From contig NZ_CP045121.1 of NCBI RefSeq assembly GCF_011492965.1, positions 4,030,001-4,094,000 of the forward strand: 64,000 bases of DNA. The letters are read 5' to 3'. The notes under the pieces were generated by a model, which saw only the letters and a list, made by a program, of their open reading frames with translations, did no database searches and was not told where the DNA came from. A program made the position numbers and the translations under genes. Source of the stretch: Rubrobacter marinus. Its GTDB lineage: Bacteria; Actinomycetota; Rubrobacteria; Rubrobacterales; Rubrobacteraceae. Below, piece after piece: positions 27,083-35,550 of the stretch. Position 1 is the stretch's first letter; the number at the start of each line of letters is the position of its first letter.

Positions 27083-30000
27083 ATGCTTACGACCGACCCG
27101 CGAGAGGCGCGGCCGCATCGCAACCACGGGCTCTTCTCGGATCACTACCTGGATGAAGCTCTACCGGACAGCCAGGACTGGCATGCCTTGCTCGGCGAAG
27201 CCACCGCCGTCATGCAGAAGGTCCGGGGCGTCTCTGAGAGTTACGCCCCCAAGACGGGCGAGAAGGAGGCTCAGACGGAGCACGCCTGGGTGCGGCCCGT
27301 GCTGGAAGCCCTGGGGCACGACGCCTTCGAGGTGCAGCCGTCGCTCAAGGTCCCGGGGAGCACGCAGACGCCCGACTACGTGCTTTATCCGAGCGCCGCC
27401 GCTCGGGACGCGGCCGGCGGCAAGGTGCTCGACGAAGACGCGGTGCGAGCCGCCGGGGCTTACGCCGTCGGCGACGCGAAGCGCTGGGACCGTCCGCTGG
27501 ACGTCGCGCTCAAGGAGGGCAAGGACCCCTTCGACAACAGGAACCCCTCGTACCAGATCTCCTTCTACATGCAACACTCGGGCGTCGAGTGGGGCATCCT
27601 GACCAACGGCAGGCTCTGGCGCCTGTACCACAGGGAGAGTGCCTACAAGCTCGACCGCTTCTACGAGGCGGACCTGCCCGCGCTCCTCGAAGGCAACGAC
27701 CCGGAGGCGTTCCTGTACTTCTACGCCTTCTTCCGACGGGCGGCGTTCGACGAGGGCGCCCCGCTCTCGGCTAAAGAGGTATTGCGGGGGAGCGTCGAGT
27801 ACTCGCTGGGCGTCGGCGACGCGCTGAAGGGCCAGGTCTACGAGGCCCTCAGGCATCTGGCGCAGGGCTTCCTGGATCACCCGCGCAACGGTCTCTCGAC
27901 GGACGAGAAGACGCTCGCCGAGGTCCAGGACAACGCCCTGATCCTGCTGTACCGGCTGCTCTTCGTCCTCTACGCCGAGGCGCGCGACCTGTTGCCGGTG
28001 CGCGCCAACACCCAGTACCGCGAGTACTACGGCCTCTACGCGATCAAGCACGACGCAGCGAGCGGCATCGAGAGCGGGCGGCCGCTCCTGCCCGGGGGCG
28101 CGACCCTCTGGTACCGCCTCAAGGAGCTTTTCGGGATCATCGACGCGGGGAGCCCGCCGCTTGGGGTGGCGACGTTCAACGGCGGCCTCTTCGACCCCGA
28201 ACGCCACCCGTTCCTGGAGTCGTGCGTCGTCGGCGACGCGCACCTCAGGGCGGCCGTGGACCGGCTCGCGCGCGTCGGGGGCAGGTTCGTGGACTACCGC
28301 GACCTCGCCGAGCGCCACCTCGGTACGATCTACGAGGGCCTGCTGGAGTACCACCTCGAAGGGATTCCGCCCGAGGACGGCTGGACGGTCGCCCTGGTGA
28401 ACGAGAGCGGCGAACGCAAGGCCACCGGCAGCTACTACACCCCCGACTACGTCGTGAAGTACATCGTCGAGGCGACGGTCGGCCCGGTGCTGGAGGAGGC
28501 GGTCGCGGGCGCGAAGGGCGACCGGGAGAAGGTAGAGGCCGTCCTCGCGCTCAACGTGCTGGACCCCGCGATGGGCAGCGGCCACTTTCTCGTCGAGGTC
28601 ACCGAGTACATCGCCCGCTTCCTCGTGGAGCTCGGCGTCGCGCGGGATGGGGATGCCGGGGTGGACGCGGAGACGGACGCAGAGGCGGAGCTTCAGTTCT
28701 GGAAGCGGCGGGTGGCGCAGTCCTGCGTCTACGGGGTGGACCTGAACCCGCTGGCCGTGGAGCTCGCCAAGCTCAGCCTCTGGCTCGCGACGGTGGCGAG
28801 GGATCGCCCGCTCTCGTTCCTCGACCACCACCTCCGCTGCGGGAACTCCCTGGTGGGCGCCGACGTCTCGGTGCTCGCGCCCGTCGGGGGCAAGGGAGGC
28901 AGGAAGAAGGCGAAGAAGGTGGACGACGCCCAGCTCTCGATGCTGGAGGACGACGCCTTCCGGCGCAGCGTGAGCACGGCCGTCGGGAGCATGTGGCTTA
29001 TCGAGGAGAGCCCGGCGGATACCGCCGAGGAGGTCAAGGAGCAGGAGAAGCTCTACGCGCGCCTCCGCGAGAGCCTGACGCGCCGCTACGCCCGCCTCGC
29101 CGACCTCTCGACCGCGACCTCCTTCGGCGTCGAGGTGGACGGCTCGATGTGGCGCCCGCTCGCCGACTACGCCTCCGGCCGAGTCGCCTACGCCCCGCCG
29201 CGCTTCGACGAGTGGCTCGACGCGGCCGGGAGCGCGGCGCGCGAGCGGCGCTTCTTCCACTGGGAGCTGGAGTTCCCCGAGGTCTTCTTCGACCGGCAGG
29301 GACGACCCCTGGGGGAAGGCGCGGGCTTCGACGCCGTCGTCGGGAACCCGCCCTACGTGCGCCAGGAGGCGCTAGGGCCCTTCAAGCCGTACCTCGCCCG
29401 GGCCTACCCGGAGACCTACCACGGGGTCGCGGACCTGTACGTGTACTTCTACGAGCAGGGCTTGAGGCGGCTGCGCGTGGGGGGCCGGATGTCCTACATC
29501 GTCACCAACAAGTGGCTCAGGGCGGGCTACGGCGAGCCCCTGCGGGGGTTCTTCTCCCGGAGCGGCGCCCTGGAGGAGATCGTGGACTTCGGACACGCCC
29601 CGATCTTCCCGGACGCCGACGTCTTCCCGTGCATCGTCGTCCTGAAGAGGCAAGCAGCAGGGGATGGCAGCGCGGAGGAGACGGCGCGGGTGGTCGAGTT
29701 CCCCCGCGAGGCGCTGAACAAGGTAGACCTCGCCACCTACGTCGAGGAGCATGCCCACCGCGTGCCGAAGAAGCGCTTCGGCAGCTCCGCCTGGAGCCTC
29801 GAAGCCTCCGCCGTCAGCGACCTGATGGAGAAGATCCGGGAGAGGGGCATCCCCCTCGCCGAGTACGCCGGGGTGAAGCCGTATCGAGGGGTCCTAACCG
29901 GCCTCAACGAGGCGTTCCTGATCGACACGGCGACGAAGGACAGGCTCGTGCGGGAGGACCCGCGCTCGGCGGAGGTCATCAAGCCGTACCTGCGCGGCCA

Positions 30001-30874
30001 GGACATAAAGCGCTGGTCGCCCGAGTGGCGGGGTCTGTGGATCGTCGTCCTCAAATCGAGCGGAGACCACGCCTGGCCGTGGAGCGGTACCGATAACGCC
30101 GAAGAAGTCTTCCAGAGAACTTACCCCGCGCTCCACTCTCATATGAAGCCGTTGGAGGAGAAGCTCCGCAAGCGCAAGGACAAGGGACGCTACTGGTGGG
30201 AGCTCAGGTCCTGCGCCTACTACGACGCTTTCGAGAGGCCGAAGATTATGTACCAGGAGATCCAATTCCACTCGCAGTACGGCCTGGATACTAGCGGCTT
30301 GCTGACCAACAACAAGGGCTTCTTCCTATCCTCGAACAACCTTTGGATTCCGGCCGTGCTCAACTCGCCGCTCATGTGGTGGCATAACTGGCGACATTTG
30401 CCTCACATGAAAGACGAGGCGTTGAGCCCAGTAGGTGTGCTTATGGAAAAGCTTCCTATTGCCTCGCCCACGGATAAAACGCGGGCGGAGGCTGAGGACG
30501 CAGTGGGGCGTCTGGTCTCTATTACGCGCTCGGAGCAGGAGGCGCGGCGCGACTTGCTGGACTGGTTGCGGGTCGAGTACGGGGTGGAGAAGCCGGGCGG
30601 GAAGCTGGAGGACTACGCTCGCCTAGAACCCGACGCCTTCGTCGCGGAGGTCCGCAAGCGCCGACCGAAGAGCGAAGGTCCCCTAACCCCGGCCAGGCTG
30701 AAGGCCTTGCGCGCCGGTTACGAGGAGACCGCCGAGCCGGTGAGGGAGGGACGCACTGAGGCCGCACGGCTGGAGGCCCGCCTCTCGGAGCTCGTCAACG
30801 CCGCCTACGGCCTCACCACCGAGGAGGTGGACCTGTTGTGGTCCACGGCTCCTCCGAGGATGCCGCGCTTCTAG
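27083..30874 (+). CDS. type IIG restriction-modification enzyme (Eco57I-like, nuclease and N6-adenine methylase in one chain)
   Basis: A 1263-aa single-chain R-M protein. The N-terminal PD-(D/E)XK-type nuclease is suggested by TPDY (97-100) and GDAKRW (130-135). The methylase part has motif I LDPAMGSGHFLVE near residue 494, YGVDLNPLAVELAKLSLWL, and the catalytic NPPYVRQE near residue 755. The region after about 925 is the target-recognition domain; its DNA (about 29880-30480) is less GC-rich. The enzyme would cut unmethylated foreign DNA and protect the host. The frame is intact over 3.8 kb. The darT start overlaps its stop. Confidence 0.92.
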   Translation: MLTTDPREARPHRNHGLFSDHYLDEALPDSQDWHALLGEATAVMQKVRGVSESYAPKTGEKEAQTEHAWVRPVLEALGHDAFEVQPSLKVPGSTQTPDYVLYPSAAARDAAGGKVLDEDAVRAAGAYAVGDAKRWDRPLDVALKEGKDPFDNRNPSYQISFYMQHSGVEWGILTNGRLWRLYHRESAYKLDRFYEADLPALLEGNDPEAFLYFYAFFRRAAFDEGAPLSAKEVLRGSVEYSLGVGDALKGQVYEALRHLAQGFLDHPRNGLSTDEKTLAEVQDNALILLYRLLFVLYAEARDLLPVRANTQYREYYGLYAIKHDAASGIESGRPLLPGGATLWYRLKELFGIIDAGSPPLGVATFNGGLFDPERHPFLESCVVGDAHLRAAVDRLARVGGRFVDYRDLAERHLGTIYEGLLEYHLEGIPPEDGWTVALVNESGERKATGSYYTPDYVVKYIVEATVGPVLEEAVAGAKGDREKVEAVLALNVLDPAMGSGHFLVEVTEYIARFLVELGVARDGDAGVDAETDAEAELQFWKRRVAQSCVYGVDLNPLAVELAKLSLWLATVARDRPLSFLDHHLRCGNSLVGADVSVLAPVGGKGGRKKAKKVDDAQLSMLEDDAFRRSVSTAVGSMWLIEESPADTAEEVKEQEKLYARLRESLTRRYARLADLSTATSFGVEVDGSMWRPLADYASGRVAYAPPRFDEWLDAAGSAARERRFFHWELEFPEVFFDRQGRPLGEGAGFDAVVGNPPYVRQEALGPFKPYLARAYPETYHGVADLYVYFYEQGLRRLRVGGRMSYIVTNKWLRAGYGEPLRGFFSRSGALEEIVDFGHAPIFPDADVFPCIVVLKRQAAGDGSAEETARVVEFPREALNKVDLATYVEEHAHRVPKKRFGSSAWSLEASAVSDLMEKIRERGIPLAEYAGVKPYRGVLTGLNEAFLIDTATKDRLVREDPRSAEVIKPYLRGQDIKRWSPEWRGLWIVVLKSSGDHAWPWSGTDNAEEVFQRTYPALHSHMKPLEEKLRKRKDKGRYWWELRSCAYYDAFERPKIMYQEIQFHSQYGLDTSGLLTNNKGFFLSSNNLWIPAVLNSPLMWWHNWRHLPHMKDEALSPVGVLMEKLPIASPTDKTRAEAEDAVGRLVSITRSEQEARRDLLDWLRVEYGVEKPGGKLEDYARLEPDAFVAEVRKRRPKSEGPLTPARLKALRAGYEETAEPVREGRTEAARLEARLSELVNAAYGLTTEEVDLLWSTAPPRMPRF

Positions 30875-31527
30875 TGTTGGGAGGTAGATTAGACACACCC
30901 ATCTACCACTTCACGCACGCGAAGAACCTCCCCGCGATTCTGCCCGCAGGCCGCCTTCGTTGCAAAGCCCGACTCCCGAACGGCGACCAGTTGGTGAACG
31001 TCTCTCACGATAACATCCAGGAGAGGCGTCGGAACAAGCAGGTCGATTGCGAGCCCGGAAGCATACTACACGACTATGTACCCTTCTACTTTGCCACCCG
31101 CTCGCCGATGATGTATGTGATCTCTAAGGGCGGAGTAGAGGGCTACGACAGCAATACCATGCCTTTGATCTACCTGGTCTCCAGCGTTCGGCGCGTTCAG
31201 GAAGAAGCCTTGAAGTTCGTATTCTCTGACGGACACCCAGTCGTCAAACTATCGCGGTTCTACAACAATCTGAATGATTTAGACAAGGTCGACTGGCAGG
31301 TAATGGGCTCAACCATGTGGACCGATACCGAGGCATACCCCGACAGGAGGCGCCGTCGGCAGGCCGAGTTCCTGGTACATGATTCCTTCCCATGGAGCGC
31401 GGTAGAGTTTCTAGCTGTCAGGCACACGGAGGTCAAGCGTAGGCTGGACGACCATCTAGCCAGGGAGTGGCCCGACCTTGCAAGGCCCGTCAGAGTGGCC
31501 CCTGGCTGGTACTACCCGTCAGGGTAG
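30874..31527 (+). CDS. darT: DarT DNA ADP-ribosyltransferase toxin
   Basis: A 217-aa DarT-family toxin, which transfers ADP-ribose from NAD+ to thymidine in single-stranded DNA. Seen here: the N-terminal IYHFTHAKNLPAIL, VSHDNIQERRRNKQV, the HDYVPFYFATRSPMMYVI block and RRRQAEFLVHDSFPW, where the Glu is the likely catalytic residue. The GTG at 30874 overlaps the R-M stop (TAGTG); an in-frame GTG at 30838 is an alternative. Lower GC than the surrounding genome. Followed after 78 bp by its antitoxin. Confidence 0.9.
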   Translation: MLGGRLDTPIYHFTHAKNLPAILPAGRLRCKARLPNGDQLVNVSHDNIQERRRNKQVDCEPGSILHDYVPFYFATRSPMMYVISKGGVEGYDSNTMPLIYLVSSVRRVQEEALKFVFSDGHPVVKLSRFYNNLNDLDKVDWQVMGSTMWTDTEAYPDRRRRRQAEFLVHDSFPWSAVEFLAVRHTEVKRRLDDHLAREWPDLARPVRVAPGWYYPSG

Positions 31528-31605
31528 CTCTGGTGTAGCCGAGGCCCCTAGCTTCTGTATAATGACATTGTGTTGCGTAAAGAAACAATGGGTAGCGACG
31601 AGGGC

Positions 31606-32658
31606 ATGATCGAGTATCGCCGCGACAACCTGCTGGAGGCCGACGCGGAGGCCCTGGTCAATACGGTGAACACCGTGGGGGTCATGGGCAAGGGAATAGC
31701 CTTGCAGTTCAAAAAGAAGTTTAAAGAGAACTTCAAGGCTTACGAACGAGCTTACAAGAGGGGCGAGGTCGAGATCGGCAAGATGTTCACATTTCCTATG
31801 AACAGGCTGACCAACCCGCGCTACATCATCAATTTCCCGACCAAGCAGCACTGGCGAGAGAAATCGCGCTTGGAGTACGTGCGTGAGGGGCTCGATGACC
31901 TGCTGCGCGAGATAAAGCGCTTGGACATAAGCTCTGTAGCCATTCCTCCCCTGGGTTGCGGCAACGGCGGGCTCGATTGGGAGACCGAGGTGCGCCCGCT
32001 GATCCAGGAAGCCTTCGCCCACGCGCCAGGGGTTCGCGCGTACGTATACGAGCCTTCCGTCACGTCCGGTCCCGTCGCTATCAGCACGGAAGGGCCTAAG
32101 CCAGATCTCACCCCGGCACGGGCCGTCATGTTGGATCTGATCGCGGCTTACAAGGCTTCCCACTATACGGTGGGGCGGCTCGTGGCCCAGAAGCTGGCCT
32201 ACTTTGCACAGGTAGCGGGCGAAGATTCCCTGAGCCTTGAATTCAAGACGGGTAAGTTTGGTCCCTACGCAGACGAGCTCAGGTTCCTGCTTCAGACGCT
32301 GGAAGGGCATTACATAACCGGTCTCGGCGGTATGAGCGGCAGGTCCGAGATCGAGTTGCTACCCGGGGCGGAGCGGGAGGCAGAGGATTACCTGCGGGAT
32401 CATCCCGATACTGAGGGTCACTTGGAGAGGGTCGCAGCGCTTATAGAGGGTTTCGAGACCCCTTACGGTATGGAGCTTCTAGCGACTGTTCATTGGGCGG
32501 TCGCACATAAAGGCGCTACGACGTTTGAGGAGGCCTTGCGAATAGTGCAAGACTGGAGCCCCCGCAAGGGCGACCTGTTTGGCGAGGAACACGTTGCTGT
32601 CGCGTGGGAGCACCTCGAAGAAGCGGGCTGGATGCCCACACGCTCGGTTGTCCGTTAG
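31606..32658 (+). CDS. darG: DarG macrodomain antitoxin
   Basis: A 350-aa antitoxin. The N-terminal macrodomain removes ADP-ribose from DNA: NLLEADAEALVNTVNTVGVMGKGIALQFK and IPPLGCGNGGLDW are the ligand-binding loops. After about residue 165 comes the C-terminal domain (MLDLIAAYKASHYTVGRLVAQKLAYF), which in DarG proteins binds and blocks DarT. I chose the ATG at 31606 because family members begin right there; a GTG at 31570 and ATG at 31588 are in frame. Intact, with lower GC than the flanks. Confidence 0.92.
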   Translation: MIEYRRDNLLEADAEALVNTVNTVGVMGKGIALQFKKKFKENFKAYERAYKRGEVEIGKMFTFPMNRLTNPRYIINFPTKQHWREKSRLEYVREGLDDLLREIKRLDISSVAIPPLGCGNGGLDWETEVRPLIQEAFAHAPGVRAYVYEPSVTSGPVAISTEGPKPDLTPARAVMLDLIAAYKASHYTVGRLVAQKLAYFAQVAGEDSLSLEFKTGKFGPYADELRFLLQTLEGHYITGLGGMSGRSEIELLPGAEREAEDYLRDHPDTEGHLERVAALIEGFETPYGMELLATVHWAVAHKGATTFEEALRIVQDWSPRKGDLFGEEHVAVAWEHLEEAGWMPTRSVVR

Positions 32659-32806
32659 CAGAGCAAACGGCACTCTACGGGGTTTCTAAAGTCGGTTCGC
32701 CGAGCCTCAAATCTCGTTTACAGATGCAACGGAGCGACCACTTGCTCTAACGTCCTACCTGCTCTATCCAATATCAGTGGGACAACGGTCTTTAAGAGAG
32801 GCCGCG

Positions 32807-32840
32807 AGGAGAAGGGCCCACCCGAGCGGGCCCTTCTCCT
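32807..32840. terminator. bidirectional terminator between darG and HU
   Basis: Perfect 13-bp arms at 32807-32819 and 32828-32840 with an 8-nt loop, between convergent genes. No T-run. Confidence 0.7.
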
Positions 32841-32858
32841 TAGATGTAGGGGTGCCGC

Positions 32859-33127
32859 CTAGAGGGCCTCCTTGAAGGCGTTGCCCGCGCTGAACGCGGG
32901 GACTTGCTCGCCGGGATCTGCATCTTCTTCCCGGTCTGCGGGTTTCTCCCCTCCCGGGCCTTGCGCTCCTGCACGTAGAACTTGCCGAAGCCCGTGATCT
33001 GGACCTCTCCGCCTCCCTTGAGCGTCTCGGTGATTATCTCCTCGAACGCCTCGAAGTGCCTCTGGGCCTCGGCCTTGGGCGCATCGGTCCGCTCGGCGAG
33101 CTTCTCGATCAACTCCGTCTTGTTCAC
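32859..33127 (-). CDS. hup: HU-family DNA-binding protein (one apparent 1-bp deletion)
   Basis: A nucleoid protein of about 90 aa. It shows MNKTELIEKLAERTDAPKAEA at the N-terminus, EVQITGFGKF, and the DNA-binding arm ERKAREGRNPQTGKKMQIPA. Near 32914 the frame is lost; adding one base gives the expected end VPAFSAGNAFKEAL and a TAG at 32859. GTG start behind AGGAGAGG. It marks the right edge of the defence island. Confidence 0.92.
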
Positions 33128-33351
33128 GCCTCTCCTCTCGCTCGTCGTGCCCCGCTCTCGCGGGACCCTGCTCTCACGTCCCTACACTTGTACCGGACGG
33201 AGCGGCGTCTCCAAACCCTCGATTCGGTTCGAGGCAGCATTTCGGGACGAGACCCACGCGGACGCCGGCTCGAAGCACGGGGGTCGCCGGGCGGGGAATC
33301 GAAGGGTCGGCTCCAGCGTGCGTGCCGTATCGGGCCGCGAGGCCCGTGGCC

Positions 33352-33672
33352 TCAGGACGTGCCCTCGGGGTTCGCCGCCAGGAGACGCACGACGAGGTGC
33401 AGCCTCTCGACCTCGCGGCGGGCGTGGCCGTGGTCCAGCTCGGCGCGGTCCCTCGCCTCCTTCAGGGCGCGGTGCTCGTCGGTGTCGAGCATCCCTTCGA
33501 GGTAGAGGTTCGCGGTGCGCTCGTTCTTCGCCTCCAGCAGGGCCTCGGCGTTGTCCACGCGCACCCTGCGTACGTACTCGGAGAGCTCGCGATCCGCCTC
33601 TGCCAGTCCTTCGGATGCGGCGGAGAGCTTCGTGTACGCCTCGTTTATCTCCCGCATCAGCCCCTCGGTCAT
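33352..33672 (-). CDS. hypothetical coiled-coil protein
   Basis: A 106-aa protein, highly charged and helical throughout (LAEADRELSEYVRRVRVDNAEALLEAKNE, then KEARDRAELDHGHARREVERLH). No family recognised, no membrane segment. I chose the ATG at 33672, with AGAGGAACAGGA upstream; the frame continues open to 33759. Alone between HU and the divergent LPxTG gene. Confidence 0.6.
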   Translation of the reverse strand: MTEGLMREINEAYTKLSAASEGLAEADRELSEYVRRVRVDNAEALLEAKNERTANLYLEGMLDTDEHRALKEARDRAELDHGHARREVERLHLVVRLLAANPEGTS

Positions 33673-33817
33673 GTCCTGTTCCTCTCCGGATTCGATGTCC
33701 TCTCCCCTGGAACCTTCTACAAAGAACGTCCTTTCTGCAACCGCGTCTCTATGCCACAATTAACTCATGGGGCGCCGAGACCGGTGCGGGCGCCCGGGGT
33801 TTGGGGAAGGGAGCGAT

Positions 33818-34621
33818 ATGTCCAACAGGTTGATGGTCCTGGCGGCGCTGCTGGGCGTGGTCCTCGTGGCCATCGGGGTCTCAGCGGCGTTCGCGCAGGA
33901 GGGGCAACAGTACCCGCGACAGTACTCCGGGGAAGAGGTCGTCGTCACGGGGGTGGTCGAGGACTTCGGTACGGCGGTGGAGGGCGCGACGCAGTACGGC
34001 CTGCGCGACGAGGCGACGAGCGGAGTGTACTACCTCGCCGGCGACTTCGATTTCGCGGCGCTGCTGGGGCAACGGGTCACCGCCTACGGCACGACGGAGG
34101 TCGTGATCAGGTCCGTCGTGCTCAACGTGAGCAAGATCGAGCCCGCGGGCGGGTGCGACGCCCCGAACGCCAGCCCCGAGTTGTGCCCGCCGAATACGGT
34201 CACGGCGACCTTCGCGCTGGCGGTCGAGTGCGAGCCCCCGGCGGAGACCGGGTTCTCCGCGAGCGTCGGCGAGGCACCGTCGGCGGTCGGGGCGCTCCTG
34301 GACGGGGACGGCGACGGGGTGTTCACCACGAGCCTGCCGGTGGAACGGGGCACGGTGCAGGGCGCCCGCATAGACCGGCTCGACCCGATAAGCGACGAGC
34401 CCCAGGCCCCGCTCGTGGCGACCACCATCGAGGACTTCGGGCCCGTCCTCTTCGACGAGGACAAGACCTTCGAGGCCAGCATCTCCTTCTGCGACGGGGA
34501 CGGCGGCTCCGGCGGGGGTCCGGGGACCCTCCCGGCCACGGGCGGCGTCTCGCCGATCGCGGTCCTCGCCGGCGCGCTGCTCCTCGCCGGAGGCTTGCTG
34601 GCCCGCAGGATCTCCCGCTAG
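33818..34621 (+). CDS. secreted LPxTG-anchored protein
   Basis: A 267-aa exported protein. Residues 1-28 are a signal peptide (MSNRLMVLAALLGVVLVAIGVSAAFAQ). The body has a VVVTGVVEDFG beta-rich domain and several Cys. The end is a sortase signal: LPATGG, a hydrophobic stretch (VSPIAVLAGALLLAGGLLA) and the basic tail RRISR. It should be linked to the cell wall or stay membrane-bound. A second protein of this design lies at 53775. Function unknown. ATG 33818 follows GGAAGGGAG. Confidence 0.8.
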   Translation: MSNRLMVLAALLGVVLVAIGVSAAFAQEGQQYPRQYSGEEVVVTGVVEDFGTAVEGATQYGLRDEATSGVYYLAGDFDFAALLGQRVTAYGTTEVVIRSVVLNVSKIEPAGGCDAPNASPELCPPNTVTATFALAVECEPPAETGFSASVGEAPSAVGALLDGDGDGVFTTSLPVERGTVQGARIDRLDPISDEPQAPLVATTIEDFGPVLFDEDKTFEASISFCDGDGGSGGGPGTLPATGGVSPIAVLAGALLLAGGLLARRISR

Positions 34622-34641
34622 CGATATCCCACCTCGCGGCT

Positions 34642-34669
34642 AGGGGCCCGGGTACTCTCCCGGGCCCCT
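34642..34669. terminator. bidirectional terminator
   Basis: Perfect 11-bp arms at 34642-34652 and 34659-34669 with a TACTCT loop, between the convergent LPxTG and UspA genes. Confidence 0.7.
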
Positions 34670-34698
34670 CGGCCGGCTGGATCTCCGTCGGGAGCTCC

Positions 34699-35160
34699 TC
34701 AGTGGCGCACCACCATGACCGGGCAGTGGGCGTGGCGGACGACGGAGTCGGAGACGCTGCCCATGAGGGCGCGCCTGAGGCCGCCGAGGCCGCGGCTGCC
34801 CATGACGATCAGGCCGGCCCCGATCTCGTCGGCCAGGTGCACGATAGCCTGGTCCCGCCGCTCGTCGGTCTTGAGGTGGGCCTCCGCCACGCGCCCCCCG
34901 GCCCTCTCTACCTTCTCGACCTGCTCGTCGAGGATGTGCTGGGCGTCCTGCCTGACCGCCCGCATCGCCTCCTCGTAGGTCTCGTAGTGGAAGCTGCCCT
35001 CGTGCGTCGCGTACACCGGGTCGGGGGCACCCGGTGCGGCGGTGATGAGGTGGAGCTCGGAGTCGGTGCTGTTGGCCAGGTCTACCGCCGTCGTGAGCGC
35101 CAGCTCCGCATCGGCGGAGCCGTCGGTTGCTAGCAGGATCTTTGCCGGAAAGATGCTCAT
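34699..35160 (-). CDS. universal stress protein UspA family
   Basis: A 153-aa single-domain Usp. It has ILLATDGSADAELAL at the N-terminus and the ATP-binding motif GSRGLGGLRRALMGSVSDSVV near the C-terminus (G-2x-G-9x-G-S), so it is the nucleotide-binding type. It ends HCPVMVVRH as usual. Monocistronic, convergent to the LPxTG gene. Confidence 0.93.
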   Translation of the reverse strand: MSIFPAKILLATDGSADAELALTTAVDLANSTDSELHLITAAPGAPDPVYATHEGSFHYETYEEAMRAVRQDAQHILDEQVEKVERAGGRVAEAHLKTDERRDQAIVHLADEIGAGLIVMGSRGLGGLRRALMGSVSDSVVRHAHCPVMVVRH

Positions 35161-35267
35161 CCCTGACCTCCCGTCTCGCCGGTTTTTGCTGTGCCTATTG
35201 TATCATTTAGCCTGCAACCGGTCGACGGACAGGGAAGCAGGATCGGCGCCTCTTCGGCTTCTTTGTG

Positions 35268-35407
35268 GTGAATTCGAACGGTGCCATAAGTAGGTTCTTG
35301 TTCCCTACTCAACCTACAAGCAGCTCGAAGGAGACGAAGACGTCGAGCTTCTGGGCTGGCGCTCCGCAGAGGAGGCGCAGGAGATCATCGCCCGGTGCGC
35401 GCGCTAA
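35268..35407 (+). CDS. possible small protein (one apparent 1-bp deletion)
   Basis: A GTG at 35268 opens NSNGAISRFLFP; at the CCC run near 35307 one missing base would continue YSTYKQLEGDEDVELLGW and RSAEEAQEIIARCAR to a TAA at 35405. The second part looks like a real, acidic, helical peptide, while the alternative frames are Arg/Pro-rich shadows. No clear ribosome site. Family unknown. The rest of the 390-bp gap (35161-35550) holds nothing I can name. Confidence 0.35.
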
Positions 35408-35550
35408 AGCGCCGGGCGCTCCGTTCTGGACGCCTCCACGCCTTGCGGTATGCTGGTCTCGTGCATCCTCGCGGCTTCGGCAACGCGACGTCGCCTGCGG
35501 GCTCCAGGCCGTTGCGGCGGGGGTCGTAGGGACGGTAGAAGGAGGTTTTG

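Noticed and set aside
27161..29260. 699-aa antisense frame over the R-M gene
   Set aside because: Same shadow pattern; low-complexity composition and no domain.
27002..33127. Mobile element carrying the defence genes
   Set aside because: No integrase, transposase, terminal repeats or tRNA-adjacent attachment site could be found; only base composition hints at transfer.
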